Positions 11,989 through 21,793 of a DNA stretch of 64,000 bases are shown piece by piece. Both the position numbers and the translations under genes were made by a program. Position 1 is the stretch's first letter; each line of letters opens with the position of its first letter. The notes beneath the pieces were generated by a model. The model was not told the DNA's origin. It worked only from the letters and a program-made list of their open reading frames with translations, and made no database searches. Source of the stretch: CAVQFO01 sp963711725. GTDB lineage: Bacteria; Pseudomonadota; Gammaproteobacteria; Nitrococcales; Aquisalimonadaceae. The stretch is from assembly GCA_963711725.1 (NCBI GenBank), contig CAVQFO010000024.1, positions 62,001-126,000 of the forward strand, given 5' to 3'.

Positions 11989-13842
11989 ATGCCCCGCTAC
12001 CGTTCGAAAACCTCCACCTTCGGCCGCAACATGGCCGGCGCCCGCGCCCTGTGGCGCGCCACCGGCATGAAGGACGACGACTTCAACAAGCCCATCATCG
12101 CCGTGGCCAACTCCTTCACCCAGTTCGTGCCGGGTCACGTTCATCTCAAGGACATGGGCCAGTTGGTGGCGCGGGAGATCGAAAAGGCCGGCGGCGTGGC
12201 CAAGGAATTCAACACCATCGCCGTGGACGACGGCATCGCCATGGGCCACGACGGCATGCTCTATTCCCTGCCCTCGCGCGACATCATCGCCGACAGCGTG
12301 GAATACATGTGCAACGCCCACATGCGCCGATGCGCTGGTGTGCATCTCCAACTGCGACAAGATCACCCCCGGCATGCTCATGGCCGCCCTGCGCCTGAAC
12401 ATCCCCGTGGTGTTCGTCTCCGGCGGCCCCATGGAGGCCGGCAAGACCCGCCTGGCCGACAAGGAAGTGCACCTGGATCTGGTGGACGCCATGGTCGCCG
12501 CCGCCGATCCCGAACGTCAGCGACGAGGATGTGCAGGTCTACGAGCGCTCCGCCTGCCCCACCTGCGGCTCCTGCTCCGGCATGTTCACCGCCAACTCCA
12601 TGAACTGCCTGACCGAGGCCCTGGGCCTGTCCCTGCCGGGCAACGGCTCCATGCTCGCCACCCACGCCGACCGCGAGCGCCTGTTCAAGGAAGCCGGCCG
12701 TCGCGTGGTGGAGCTGGCCAAACGCTACTACGAGCAGGACGACGAATCCGCCCTGCCCCGCTCCATCGCCACCAAGGCCGCGTTCGAAAACGCCATGAGC
12801 CTGGATATCGCCATGGGCGGCTCCACCAACACCATGCTGCACCTGCTGGCCGCCGCCCAGGAAGCGGAAGTGGATTTCACCATGGAGGACATCGACCGCC
12901 TCTCGCGCAAGGTGCCGCAACCTGTGCAAGGTCGCGCCCTCCACACCGCTGTACCACATGGAAGACGTGCACCGCGCCGGCGGCGTGGTGGGCATCCTGG
13001 GCGAACTGGACCGCGCCGGCCTGCTGGACACCTCCGTGCCCACCGTCCACTCCGCCACCATGAAGGACGCCCTGGACCGCTGGGACGTGATCCGTACGGA
13101 CGACGCAGACGTCCACGCCTTCTTCCAGGCCGGACCCGCCGGCATTCCCACCCAGCAGGCCTTCAGCCAGGCCACCCGCTAGCCCAGCCTGGACGCCGAC
13201 CGCGAAAAGGGCTGCATCCGCAACCTCGAGCACGCCTACAGCCGCGACGGCGGCCTGGCCGTGCTCTACGGCAACCTCGCCGAGCGCGGCTGCATCGTGA
13301 AAACCGCGGGCGTGGACGAAAGCAATCTGACGTTCGAAGGCCCGGCCCGGGTGTTCGAGAGCCAGGACAGCGCCGTGGAAGGCATCCTCGGCGATCAGGT
13401 CAAACCCGGCGACGTGGTCATCATCCGCTATGAAGGCCCTCGCGGCGGCCCGGGCATGCAGGAAATGCTCTACCCCACCAGCTACCTGAAGTCCAAGGGG
13501 CTGGGCAAGGCCTGCGCCCTGATCACCGACGGCCGCTTCTCCGGCGGCACCTCCGGTCTGTCCATCGGCCACGTCTCTCCCGAGGCCGCCGAGAGGGGCA
13601 ACATCGCCCTGATCCAGGACGGCGACACCATCCAGATCGATATTCCCAACCGGGTGATCCGTATCGATATTTCAGACGAGGAACTGGCAAGCCGGCGCGA
13701 AGCCATGGACGCCAAGGGCGCTGAGGCCTGGAAACCGAGCATCCATCGGACCCGCAAGGTCAGCACCGCCCTCAAGGCCTACGCCAAGCTGGCAACCAGC
13801 GCCGACAAGGGCGCGGTTCGAAACCTGGACCTTCTGGACTGA
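11989..13842 (+). CDS. ilvD: Dihydroxy-acid dehydratase IlvD (three frameshifts and one nonsense codon)
   Basis: IlvD converts dihydroxy-acids to 2-keto acids in valine, leucine and isoleucine synthesis, using an iron-sulfur cluster. Corrected length is 616 residues, the same as E. coli IlvD. Visible motifs include GRNMAGARALWRATG at the N-terminus, cluster-binding ISNCDKITPGM and ACPTCGSCSGMF, MGGSTNT, and the C-terminal ITDGRFSGGTSG. Extra bases at about 12325, in the C-run at 12509-12511, and at about 12918 shift the frame, and TAG at 13180-13182 replaces an expected tryptophan in R-W-PSLDADREKGCIR. Everything between the lesions is highly conserved. Because the pathway is essential in minimal medium, these are most likely sequence errors, but they need confirmation. 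Confidence 0.95.
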
Positions 13843-13884
13843 CCGGCGCAGGACCGGGATACTCGCCAAGCGATACCGCTCGTC

Positions 13885-13919
13885 GGTTTCCCCTCTCTCC
13901 CAGCGAGAGAGGGGAAACC
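13885..13919 (+). terminator. Hairpin after ilvD
   Basis: A perfect 14-bp stem (GGTTTCCCCTCTCT paired with its complement) with a 7-nt loop lies 43 bp after the ilvD stop. There is no T-run, so it may be a factor-dependent terminator or mRNA-stabilising hairpin. Confidence 0.55.
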
Positions 13920-14533
13920 ATATACACGCCCCCGCACATCCAACAAGATTTAAATAAAACCAACAACTTAAATATGAATCGCTCACACTGAGCACACTTG
14001 TCCATCGCTCGAATTCATCGAGAAAGGACGTTTTCCCGCCTTTAAATGCTGCGCTGCGACTTGATCCCGAACTGACTTCGATATCATATTCACCAATGTT
14101 CGCTGCGATTCGGTATTAACAAAAACAAACCAATCGACTGCGCACGGATCGGCGCCTTGAGCGCCGCCACCGGGCACAAGATTCACCGGCAAAGGCCCAC
14201 CCAAGAGGTCGTACCGGGAAAGGCCACCTCCATCTGGAGGTGATTCAGACCGGCAACCAGCCGGCATGTGTCGAGGAAGCACCTACACGGAACGGACGGT
14301 GTGCCTCGCAAAACGGGGGAGGAACCCATGAAACCAAAGAGCCAGAACCAAGGCCTCGCGCGTCAATCCATCCGCATCGGATGCACCCCACCCAGACGGC
14401 CGCGCCTGCCGTCCTGATCCAGCGATGTTCCCTCCCCGGCCTTGCGGCCGGCGGCGGCGATTTGCATTCAGCTTAACGGTGGTCTTGCAGCCGGAGATAC
14501 TGCGGATCACCCCGTAACCGGGGGTATTACCCA
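13920..14533. other. Long intergenic leader before the double-catalytic polyesterase
   Basis: These 614 bp hold no convincing gene. The left part is unusually A+T-rich for this genome (about 13936-14110). The right part holds several GC-rich hairpins, for example CACCTCC/GGAGGTG at 14224-14241. It may contain the promoter and a structured leader for the secreted polyesterase gene, but no known riboswitch class was recognised. Confidence 0.4.
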
Positions 14534-17500
14534 ATGAGAACGATAATCGCCAGTTTGGCGTTTCTGATGCTGGCCGTTGCTACCAACGCGACGGCGGGCA
14601 TGACGGGCACCGGAGACATTTACAACTACACCTACCACGGCTCTCGCGACCGCGAGTACACCGTGTATGTGCCCAAGTCCTACGACGGCAGCACGGCCGT
14701 ACCCATGATTTTTGCCCTGCACGGCTGCGCCATGGACCACAACGACGCGCGCAACCTGTGGAACTTCGACCTGATCGCCGACCAGCACAACGTGATCGTG
14801 GTCTTCCCCTTCGTCACCAGCTACTCCGAGATGCGCAACGAGAACTGCTGGGGCTACTGGTTTGACAACCATGTCCAGGAAGGAGGCGGCGGCGAAGCCG
14901 ACGACCTGCACGGCCTGGCCCAGCAAGTCGAATCCAACTACAACATCGACGGCTCGCGCCGCTACATCACCGGCATTTCCTCCGGTGGCGGCATGGCGGT
15001 CGCTGAAGCCATCGCCTACAACGACTACTGGGCCGCTGCCGCCCCGGCCGAGGGCCTGCCCTACGGCGATTGGTCATCATCCGTCACCTCGGATCAGTTC
15101 CAGTCGCTGCAGACCTACATCGACAAGATCAACGCCGAGCTGAACTACGACCGCCCCGTGCCCATGCTGGTGATCCAGTCGTCCAACGACACGGTGGTCA
15201 TGCCCCAGGCCATGCAGCTGATCCGCGATTCCCAGCTCACCGTATGGGGTGCGGACCTCAACGCCGACGGTACTGAGGACTGCACCTACGAGGGCATCCA
15301 CTGCACCCTGACCACATACAACGGCACCGACGGTCACCCGCTGGTCGAGACCATGTACTACGACGGCCTGACCGCCAAGGAAGCATCCTACGGCCACGGC
15401 CACTACTGGACCGGCGACGACGAGAACCAGGACAAGTGGGCCAAGGAAACCGGTCCCAGCGCCTCCCAGCATATCTGGTCGTTCTTCCAGCCGATTTCTC
15501 TGAACGGCTATGCACCGCCCCCGGAATGCAGCAGTGACTCCACCGCCCCGGCCACGCCCACGGGACTGGCGCCGACGGAAGTACACGACAAATACGTGCA
15601 ACTGCTGGTCAATGCCAACTCCGAGAGCGACCTGCAGGGCTACAAGATTTACAAGGCGGACGGAACGGCGCTGACGCCGTCGGCGGTGACCAGCGAGACC
15701 ATCGTGATTTCCGGGCTGTCGCCGCAAACCCAGTACCAGGTCTATGCCACCGCGGTGGACAACTGCGGCAACGAGTCGGGCCCGTCGGCCACCGTCAGCT
15801 TCACCACCACGGCCCTGGAATATGTCGCTCCCAGCGCCACCGACACGGCCACCGGGCACTACAACGCCGGCCGCATCGACACCAACGAGTACATCGCCTA
15901 CGGCAACAAGTACGGCTACATCGACACGTTCACGCTGTGGCAGTTGCAGGACGGCTCCTGGACCGACGAAGACCCCAACGGCGGCTCCGGCGGCAGCAGC
16001 TCCTCGAGCAGCTCCAGCAGCTCGAGCACGTCAACCAGTTCCAGCACGTCGAGCAGCGGCGGCACCACGCCCGGCAGTTGGAGCACCAACTCCAGCCTGG
16101 CCGGCATGGGCGTGAACATCTATACGCCGACCAGCTCCACCTCCAACGGCAAGCGTGCGCTGATGATCGCCCTGCACGGGTGCTCGCAGACCAAGGATGA
16201 CGTGAAGAACGGCTGGAGCTGGGAAGACGAGGCCGACCAGTACGGCATGGTCATCGCTGCACCGGGTGCGCCCAACGGCGGTGTGATCGCCGGTTGCTGG
16301 GACTACTACGACAGCAACCACAGCCGCGCCAACCCGGGCCGTCACGATGACAACCTGGTGCAACTGGCCCAGGCCCTCATGGCCGATTCCAACCTCAACA
16401 TCGACCCGGATCAGGTCTACATCGCCGGCCTGTCCTCGGGCGGCGGCGAGACCATGGTCATGGGTTGCCTGGCACCGGAGATCTTCGCCGGTATCGGCAT
16501 CAACGCCGGCCCGGCGGTAGGCACCACCTCCGGTCAGATCGGCTCGGTGGCGGTCAGCGCCAGCCAGGCGGCCAGCACCTGCCAGGGCTTCGCCGACAAC
16601 GGCAACCAGGGCTCCTTCGCCACGCAGATCACCTCCGTGGTGGCCGGCACCTCCGACTACACCGTCGCCCAGGGCTACGCCGACGTGGACGCCCAGGCCA
16701 TGGCCCAGATCTACGGCGCCAGCAAGAACAGCGGCTCCAACTCCATCTCCGGTGGCGGCACCGAAGAAACTTGGAGCGACAGCCAGGGCGTGCGGGTCTC
16801 CAAGATCATGGTCAGCGGCATGAGCCACGCCTGGCCGGCCGGCAGCGACAGCTCCGGCGGTGGTTCCTATACCGACCACAGCACCATCGACTACCCGGCC
16901 TTCCTGTCGGCCTTCTTCTTCAACAACAACCGCCGCGCCGACTTCAGCAGCGGCACCGACACCACGGCGCCGGCGGTACCCGCCGGGCTGGCCGTCACCG
17001 GCAGCTCCAGCAGCAGCGTTTCGCTGGCCTGGAATGCGGTGGGTGATGCCGACCTCGACCACTACAGCGTCTACAAGGACGGCGGCCTTTACACCACCAC
17101 CACCGGCACAACGGTCACCGTTTCCGGCCTGGCCGCGGATACCAGCTACAGCTTCGCGGTATCGGCCAGCGACACCACCGGCAACGAGTCGGCGCTGAGC
17201 GGTGCGGTTCAGGGGACCACCCAGGCCTCCCAGGGCGGTGGCGATACCACGCCGCCGGCCGTGCCCTCCGGCCTGAACATCACCGGCACGTCCGAAACCA
17301 GCCTGACCCTGGACTGGGCGGACAACGGCGAGTCCGATTTGGCCGGCTACAAGGTGTTCCTTAACGGCAGTCAGGTCACCAGCGTCAGCGGTTCCTCGTA
17401 CACGTTCTCGGGCCTGACCCAGAACACCACGTACACGATGGCGGTGCTGGCCTACGACACCACGGGCAACGAGTCCGCCCAGGCCTCCGTGCAAGGCACG

Positions 17501-17710
17501 ACGGATCAGACGCCGTCTTCCTGCACGGAAACCACGGCGAGCAACTACGCCCACATACAGGCGGGACGCGCCCACGCCTGCGGCTCCTTCAACATGTACG
17601 CCTGCGCGAACGGTTCCAACCAGCAGATGGGATACAACAACCTGTTCTATACCTCCACGCTGGCGGAAACGTCCTCGGGCTACTTCGTGATCGGTAGCTG
17701 CTCGCAGTAA
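14534..17710 (+). CDS. Secreted polyesterase with two PHB-depolymerase-type catalytic domains, three FN3 domains and two binding modules
   Basis: This 1058-residue protein has an uninterrupted frame. Order: signal peptide (1-21, TAT/AG region); catalytic domain 1 (about 25-330) with HGC oxyanion motif, lipase box GISSG (S149), likely acid D219 and histidine near H290; FN3 (about 337-427); a short substrate-binding-like motif HYNAGR...YG...TLWQ (441-470); Ser/Gly/Thr-rich linker (482-512); catalytic domain 2 (about 516-800) with ALHGC, lipase box GLSSG (S634), D708 and H765 (GMSHAWP); two FN3 domains (about 810-896 and 905-990); and a C-terminal polyester-binding module (1002-1058, NYAHIQAGRAH). 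Single-domain relatives are extracellular PHB or feruloyl/acetylxylan esterases. The FN3 and binding modules favour an insoluble polymer substrate, probably PHA. Both triads look intact. Confidence 0.9.
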   Translation: MRTIIASLAFLMLAVATNATAGMTGTGDIYNYTYHGSRDREYTVYVPKSYDGSTAVPMIFALHGCAMDHNDARNLWNFDLIADQHNVIVVFPFVTSYSEMRNENCWGYWFDNHVQEGGGGEADDLHGLAQQVESNYNIDGSRRYITGISSGGGMAVAEAIAYNDYWAAAAPAEGLPYGDWSSSVTSDQFQSLQTYIDKINAELNYDRPVPMLVIQSSNDTVVMPQAMQLIRDSQLTVWGADLNADGTEDCTYEGIHCTLTTYNGTDGHPLVETMYYDGLTAKEASYGHGHYWTGDDENQDKWAKETGPSASQHIWSFFQPISLNGYAPPPECSSDSTAPATPTGLAPTEVHDKYVQLLVNANSESDLQGYKIYKADGTALTPSAVTSETIVISGLSPQTQYQVYATAVDNCGNESGPSATVSFTTTALEYVAPSATDTATGHYNAGRIDTNEYIAYGNKYGYIDTFTLWQLQDGSWTDEDPNGGSGGSSSSSSSSSSSTSTSSSTSSSGGTTPGSWSTNSSLAGMGVNIYTPTSSTSNGKRALMIALHGCSQTKDDVKNGWSWEDEADQYGMVIAAPGAPNGGVIAGCWDYYDSNHSRANPGRHDDNLVQLAQALMADSNLNIDPDQVYIAGLSSGGGETMVMGCLAPEIFAGIGINAGPAVGTTSGQIGSVAVSASQAASTCQGFADNGNQGSFATQITSVVAGTSDYTVAQGYADVDAQAMAQIYGASKNSGSNSISGGGTEETWSDSQGVRVSKIMVSGMSHAWPAGSDSSGGGSYTDHSTIDYPAFLSAFFFNNNRRADFSSGTDTTAPAVPAGLAVTGSSSSSVSLAWNAVGDADLDHYSVYKDGGLYTTTTGTTVTVSGLAADTSYSFAVSASDTTGNESALSGAVQGTTQASQGGGDTTPPAVPSGLNITGTSETSLTLDWADNGESDLAGYKVFLNGSQVTSVSGSSYTFSGLTQNTTYTMAVLAYDTTGNESAQASVQGTTDQTPSSCTETTASNYAHIQAGRAHACGSFNMYACANGSNQQMGYNNLFYTSTLAETSSGYFVIGSCSQ

Positions 17711-17750
17711 CACGCGAGCGGGGATCTCCCGCTCCCGTCTGCAACTCGGC

Positions 17751-17779
17751 AAGCCCCGGCCATGCGCCGGGGCTTTTTT
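17751..17779 (+). terminator. Rho-independent terminator after the polyesterase gene
   Basis: The stem AAGCCCCGGC / GCCGGGGCTT with a short loop is followed by six T. It lies 40 bp after the stop codon. Confidence 0.93.
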
Positions 17780-18271
17780 GTTCCGATCGCGCCGAGCGCC
17801 CATCGGATGTCCCGATACAACGCATGGTGGAGAGTTCTGAATTCGTTCCTGATCATGGCGAGCGGCGAGCACACCGGGCGCCTGGATGCCTCGCCACGCA
17901 GCGGCATCTCTGGATTCGTTCGCGTCGCCGACGCGAACACGCTCCGGCTGGCCGACACGCCGGGCCACAACCGACAGCGACACGCCGGCGGAATCCGACG
18001 AGGACATGCTGGCCCGCTATGAACGGGGGCTCGGAATCGTGACACGAGCCGAGTAAACAGCGCGGGCGAAACACCCGATATCCGCGTCGCCCGACAACCG
18101 CTGCCAGGCCAACTTTTCGAACAGCCCTTTTCCGGGGCGCACTTCGCCACCAGTTCCCGTTATTCGAGATGGAGCGAGCGCGCAGCAAATCCGTCCACTC
18201 GCCGCCGTCGGCGCGTCCGCAAGGCGAGGCGAACAGGGACCACGCCATGCTGCAGGGACTGGAGGCACACC
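17780..18271. other. Intergenic region without a supported gene
   Basis: About 490 bp with no recognisable gene, RNA or repeat on either strand. Open frames here are short and have no family signature. The last bases carry the GGAGG ribosome site of the following glycosylase gene. Confidence 0.5.
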
Positions 18272-19066
18272 ATGCCTGAACTACCCAACGTCGAAAGCTT
18301 CCGACGCTATCTGGATGCCACGGCGCTCAACAAGACCGTTTCCCAGGTGCAATGCCTGGACGAGAAGGTCCTGGGCAACTGCTCCCCCCAGTCACTGGGA
18401 AGCGCTCTGTCGCACCGTCGGATGACCTCCACCCGCCGCTGGGGAAAGTACCTGTTCGCGGAACTCGATAACGGACGCTGGCTGGACGTGCATTTCGGCA
18501 TGACCGGGTTCCTGCGCTATTACAAGGGGGCACCCGACGGGCGCGAGGCCGCCTTCGATGCCGTACGACTGCTGTTCACCAATCACTACACCCTGGCTCT
18601 CAACGCCCGGCGAAAACTCGCCTGCGTCCGCCTGGTGGACGACCCGGAGAAATCCGTCGAAAAGCGCGGGCTTGGCCCCGATGCGTTGGCCGTGGAGGAA
18701 CATGAATTTCTCAGCCTGATCCGCAGCCGGCGGGGAATGGTGAAGCCCTTCCTGATGAACCAGTCCGTCATGGCGGGCATCGGAAACGAATATTCGGACG
18801 AAATCCTCTTCCAGGCCCGCTTGCACCCTGCAATGCACACCGACAGTCTGAGCAATAAGGCACAAGGTCGGCTGTACCGCACCATGCGCGCAATTCTGAG
18901 CCAGGCGATTGAATGCGGCGCCGAGCCGGAGCGCATGCCCTCAACCTTTCTTACTCCCCGACGCGGCGATGGCTCATCGTGTCCCCGCTGCTCTGCACCC
19001 CTGTCGAAGATCAAGGTTGCGGGGCGCTTCGCCGTGGTCTGTGAACAGTGCCAACCGCCGCCATGA
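18272..19066 (+). CDS. Fpg/Nei-family DNA glycosylase
   Basis: This 264-residue base-excision repair enzyme begins MPELPNVE, keeping the catalytic N-terminal Pro2 (after Met removal) and Glu3 that attack damaged-base sites. The H2TH region lies around residues 150-205 (KPFLMNQSVMAGIGNEYSDEILF) and a C-terminal zinc finger with CPRC...CEQC closes the protein. The FRRYLDATAL start resembles a subgroup of Fpg-like proteins distinct from classical MutM, and position 6 is Asn where MutM has Glu, so substrate range may differ from 8-oxoguanine. The ATG at 18272 follows GGAGG at 18261-18265. It stands alone between non-related genes. Confidence 0.88.
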   Translation: MPELPNVESFRRYLDATALNKTVSQVQCLDEKVLGNCSPQSLGSALSHRRMTSTRRWGKYLFAELDNGRWLDVHFGMTGFLRYYKGAPDGREAAFDAVRLLFTNHYTLALNARRKLACVRLVDDPEKSVEKRGLGPDALAVEEHEFLSLIRSRRGMVKPFLMNQSVMAGIGNEYSDEILFQARLHPAMHTDSLSNKAQGRLYRTMRAILSQAIECGAEPERMPSTFLTPRRGDGSSCPRCSAPLSKIKVAGRFAVVCEQCQPPP

Positions 19067-19257
19067 GTCCGCCCGCCCTGCCAACGGATGGCTGACTTAA
19101 ACGGCCCGCTTGGCAGACCACCCTCCCAGGGTCAACAATAGGCAGAGAGACGGCGAGTCGGTTCACCCTGTTCCGCATGGCCAGTATGCCAGGGAGCGCC
19201 GACGCTACGGATCAACAAAGGACGACGGTCCAACAACAAAGACGGGAGACTCAGGGC

Positions 19258-19797
19258 ATGCTTCGAATCGCGGTCTTGTCCCTTTCGCTGCTGGGCATAT
19301 CCGCCGTCTACGCGGATCCGGCCCCTACGTTGTCCCAGGGCACCATTCAGGCATGGTGCGCCATCGGGCACGACGGGCAAGCGCCCGATAAGCTCACCGC
19401 CGCCACCGCGAACCGGTTCAATCTGATGTGGGGAATGGTTCAGGCCAAGATCGCCGCAAAGCATGCCAGCCTGAGGCCGATTCCGGCGAACGGCCGCCGC
19501 GACTTCTGGAAACTCCAGGCTTCCATGGGCGAACCCGGATCAGACGACGAGCTTATCGTCCGCTCATGGTTGACGGAGATCAGCGACGACGCCCATATGA
19601 CTCACGGCCTGCCCCGGGACGTGGGTTGCTTGCGCGCGGTGGCCGCGCAGTTGCGAGATGCCTTGGAGCCGCCCACTTCGCCCGCGGTTGAGGCCGCGGG
19701 CGTGGCAAAGACCCGGCAAGCGCTTGAACACTTCAGCCGATTCGAGCAACTGCTGGAGTCATTTGCTCCCGCCCTCAACCGCGCCTGCTCGCACTAG
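19258..19797 (+). CDS. Secreted hypothetical protein
   Basis: A 179-residue protein starting at ATG 19258 (MLRIAVLSLSLLGISAVYA) has a clear signal peptide cleaved near residue 19. The mature part is mostly helical, with three cysteines (in AWCAIG, VGCLRA and RACSH), and is likely periplasmic. I do not recognise the family. An upstream in-frame start at 19177 would add a charged, non-signal-like extension and is unlikely. Neighbours (glycosylase, permease) do not suggest a role. Confidence 0.65.
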   Translation: MLRIAVLSLSLLGISAVYADPAPTLSQGTIQAWCAIGHDGQAPDKLTAATANRFNLMWGMVQAKIAAKHASLRPIPANGRRDFWKLQASMGEPGSDDELIVRSWLTEISDDAHMTHGLPRDVGCLRAVAAQLRDALEPPTSPAVEAAGVAKTRQALEHFSRFEQLLESFAPALNRACSH

Positions 19798-19993
19798 CCG
19801 GCGGGACATCGTGCAGTTGTGACGGAACTCGAGACCCGTATTCGTAACCGCACCCCAAGGGCACTCATCGCGATCTGCGGCTTTGCGCAGGTGGCAAGAC
19901 CCGTCTACGCCCGGCTCATGGAACAGGTGTGCACCAAGTCTGTCGCCAACCCGCCCACCCGCAAATCGGTGTCACCGTGAGGAGGGACGTTCC

Positions 19994-21469
19994 GTGAGCA
20001 AAGGCGGCATCGGCGTTCTCGAAGCCACCTCCATCGGCGTTGGAGGCATGGTGGGAGGAGGGATTTTCGCGGTGCTGGGGCTCGCCGTGTCCATGGCCCA
20101 CGGCGGCACGATCATCGCCTTCGCCATCGCCGGAGCCGTCGCCCTTCTAACCACCTATGCCTACGTCAAACTCTCGGTGGCCCTGCCCGGCCAGGGTGGC
20201 ACGGTATCGTACCTGAACCACGCGTTCGGCCGGGGGCTGCTCACCGGCAGCCTCAACGTCCTGCTGTGGCTGAGCTACATCATCATGCTTTCGCTGTATG
20301 CCTACGCCTTTGGCAGTTATGGCGCCACCTTCTTCCCGGCAGGAACGGAGGTGATCGCCAAACATGGGCTGATCACGGGCGTGATCCTGGCGATCGGGCT
20401 GCTCAACATGTTCAGTGCGGATCTGATCGGCCGCGCCGAAGACTGGATCGTGGGACTGAAACTGCTGATCCTCGTGGTTTTCATCGCCGTCGGTTTCGCG
20501 GGCATCGAACCGCAACGCCTGGCGCCGGCCACCTGGGCGCCCACGGTCAATCTGGTAGCCGGGGGCATGATCATCTTCCTGGCCTACGAAGGATTCGAAC
20601 TGATCGCGAATACCGCCGGCGACATGCGCGACCCCGGCCGTACACTGCCGCGGGCGTTCTACATCTCGGTAGTCGGCGTGATTATCCTGTACCTGCTGAT
20701 TGCCGCCGTAACCGTGGGGAACCTGCCCGTGGCCCAGATTGTGGCGGCCCAGGATTACGCCCTGGCAGCCGCCGCCAAGCCCTTCCTTGGGAACGCCGGG
20801 TTCACTCTGATCGCGGTTGCCGCCCTGCTGTCCACCGCATCGGCCATCAATGCCACGCTGTACGGCGCGGCCCGCCTGAGCTTCGTCATCGCCAAGGACG
20901 GTGAACTTCCGGAGGTGCTGGAGAAGAAGATCTGGAACAAGCCGCTGGAAGGCCTGGTGATCACCACGCTGATGACTGTGGTCATCGCCAACAGCCTGGA
21001 TCTGTCCAGCATTTCGACCATCGGCAGCGCCGGGTTTCTGATCATCTTCGCAGCCGTGAACATCGCCAATATCCGCCTGCGCAACAAGACCGGCGCCGCC
21101 GCCTGGATTTCCGGGATCGCGGCGGCCGGCTGCGTCGGTGCCCTGGCAGCGCTGGTGTGGCGTACCGCCACGGATCACCCCTCACGGCTATGGGTGCTGG
21201 CGGGCATGGTCGGACTGGCCTTCGCCGTCGAGGCGTCCTACCGTGGCGTGCGCAAGCGCGAGATCAACCTTGTCGGCGACGAGACCCATAATTCCCGGCC
21301 CACGGCCAAGCGTCTAGTTCACAGGAGACAATGCCATGTACCTTTCCGCCAAGGACATCGAAGCGATGGAAGGCGTGAGGAAGACCCATTTCCTCAACCC
21401 TCGGGCCAAGCGGATCAACAAGTCCCTGGGCGATGCCGTGGGCCTGAAGACACCTGGGTGTACACATGA
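19994..21469 (+). CDS. APC-superfamily amino-acid permease (C-terminal end uncertain)
   Basis: This inner-membrane transporter has about 12 hydrophobic segments and the APC opening GVGGMVGGGIFAVLG (segment 1), which forms the substrate-binding unwound helix, plus the conserved YEGFELIAN segment in helix 6. It probably imports an amino acid or amine by proton symport. GTG 19994 follows a strong GAGGAGGGA site. The open frame runs to 21469, overlapping the next gene by 134 bp with an unnatural Arg/Pro-rich tail. A TAG one frame over at 21315-21317, just before the next gene's ribosome site, is the likely true end, so a frameshift near the 3' end is suspected. A cupin gene follows and is probably co-transcribed. 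Confidence 0.82.
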   Translation: MSKGGIGVLEATSIGVGGMVGGGIFAVLGLAVSMAHGGTIIAFAIAGAVALLTTYAYVKLSVALPGQGGTVSYLNHAFGRGLLTGSLNVLLWLSYIIMLSLYAYAFGSYGATFFPAGTEVIAKHGLITGVILAIGLLNMFSADLIGRAEDWIVGLKLLILVVFIAVGFAGIEPQRLAPATWAPTVNLVAGGMIIFLAYEGFELIANTAGDMRDPGRTLPRAFYISVVGVIILYLLIAAVTVGNLPVAQIVAAQDYALAAAAKPFLGNAGFTLIAVAALLSTASAINATLYGAARLSFVIAKDGELPEVLEKKIWNKPLEGLVITTLMTVVIANSLDLSSISTIGSAGFLIIFAAVNIANIRLRNKTGAAAWISGIAAAGCVGALAALVWRTATDHPSRLWVLAGMVGLAFAVEASYRGVRKREINLVGDETHNSRPTAKRLVHRRQCHVPFRQGHRSDGRREEDPFPQPSGQADQQVPGRCRGPEDTWVYT

Positions 21470-21793
21470 TTTCGGTGGAACCCGGCCACTATTCGACCGA
21501 ATACCACGTCCACCACTATGAAGAGGAATGCATCTACGTGCTCTCCGGAACCGGCGTGGCGACACTGGGCGATGACGCCAGCCGGTCGGCCCGGGGGATT
21601 TCATCGGCTGCCCGGTCAACGGCGTCGCTCACGACATGTTCAACAATGGCGAGGAAACGCTGGTGTGCCTGGTGATCGGCCAGCGCCTGGAACAGGACGT
21701 CGGCGACTATCCGCGGCTGGCCAAGCGGCTCTACCGCAACAGCGGCGAGTGGAATCTGGTGGACCACGACGACATCGGCACATCAAGCGCTGA
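21336..21793 (+). CDS. Cupin-domain protein (three frameshifts)
   Basis: Combining three frames gives a 152-residue small cupin. The metal-binding motif 1 is visible as HYSTEYHVHHYEEECIYVLSG (split: EYHVHHYEEE then VLSGTG), and motif 2 as PGDFIGCPVNGVAHDMFN. The protein starts at ATG 21336 with AGGAGA seven bases upstream. Lesions: an extra base at about 21450 (K-HLGVHMISVEPG restored), a missing base at about 21582 (S-PVGPGDF restored) and a missing base at about 21780 (DDIGTIKR then TGA 21791). It lies directly behind the permease, so it may act on the transported compound. Cupins of this type bind a metal and small ligand; no reaction can be assigned. Confidence 0.75.

Noticed and set aside
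14290..14533. Possible c-di-GMP or other riboswitch in the polyesterase leader.
   Set aside because: The region has hairpins, but the conserved bases of GEMM-type or other known riboswitches could not be matched.
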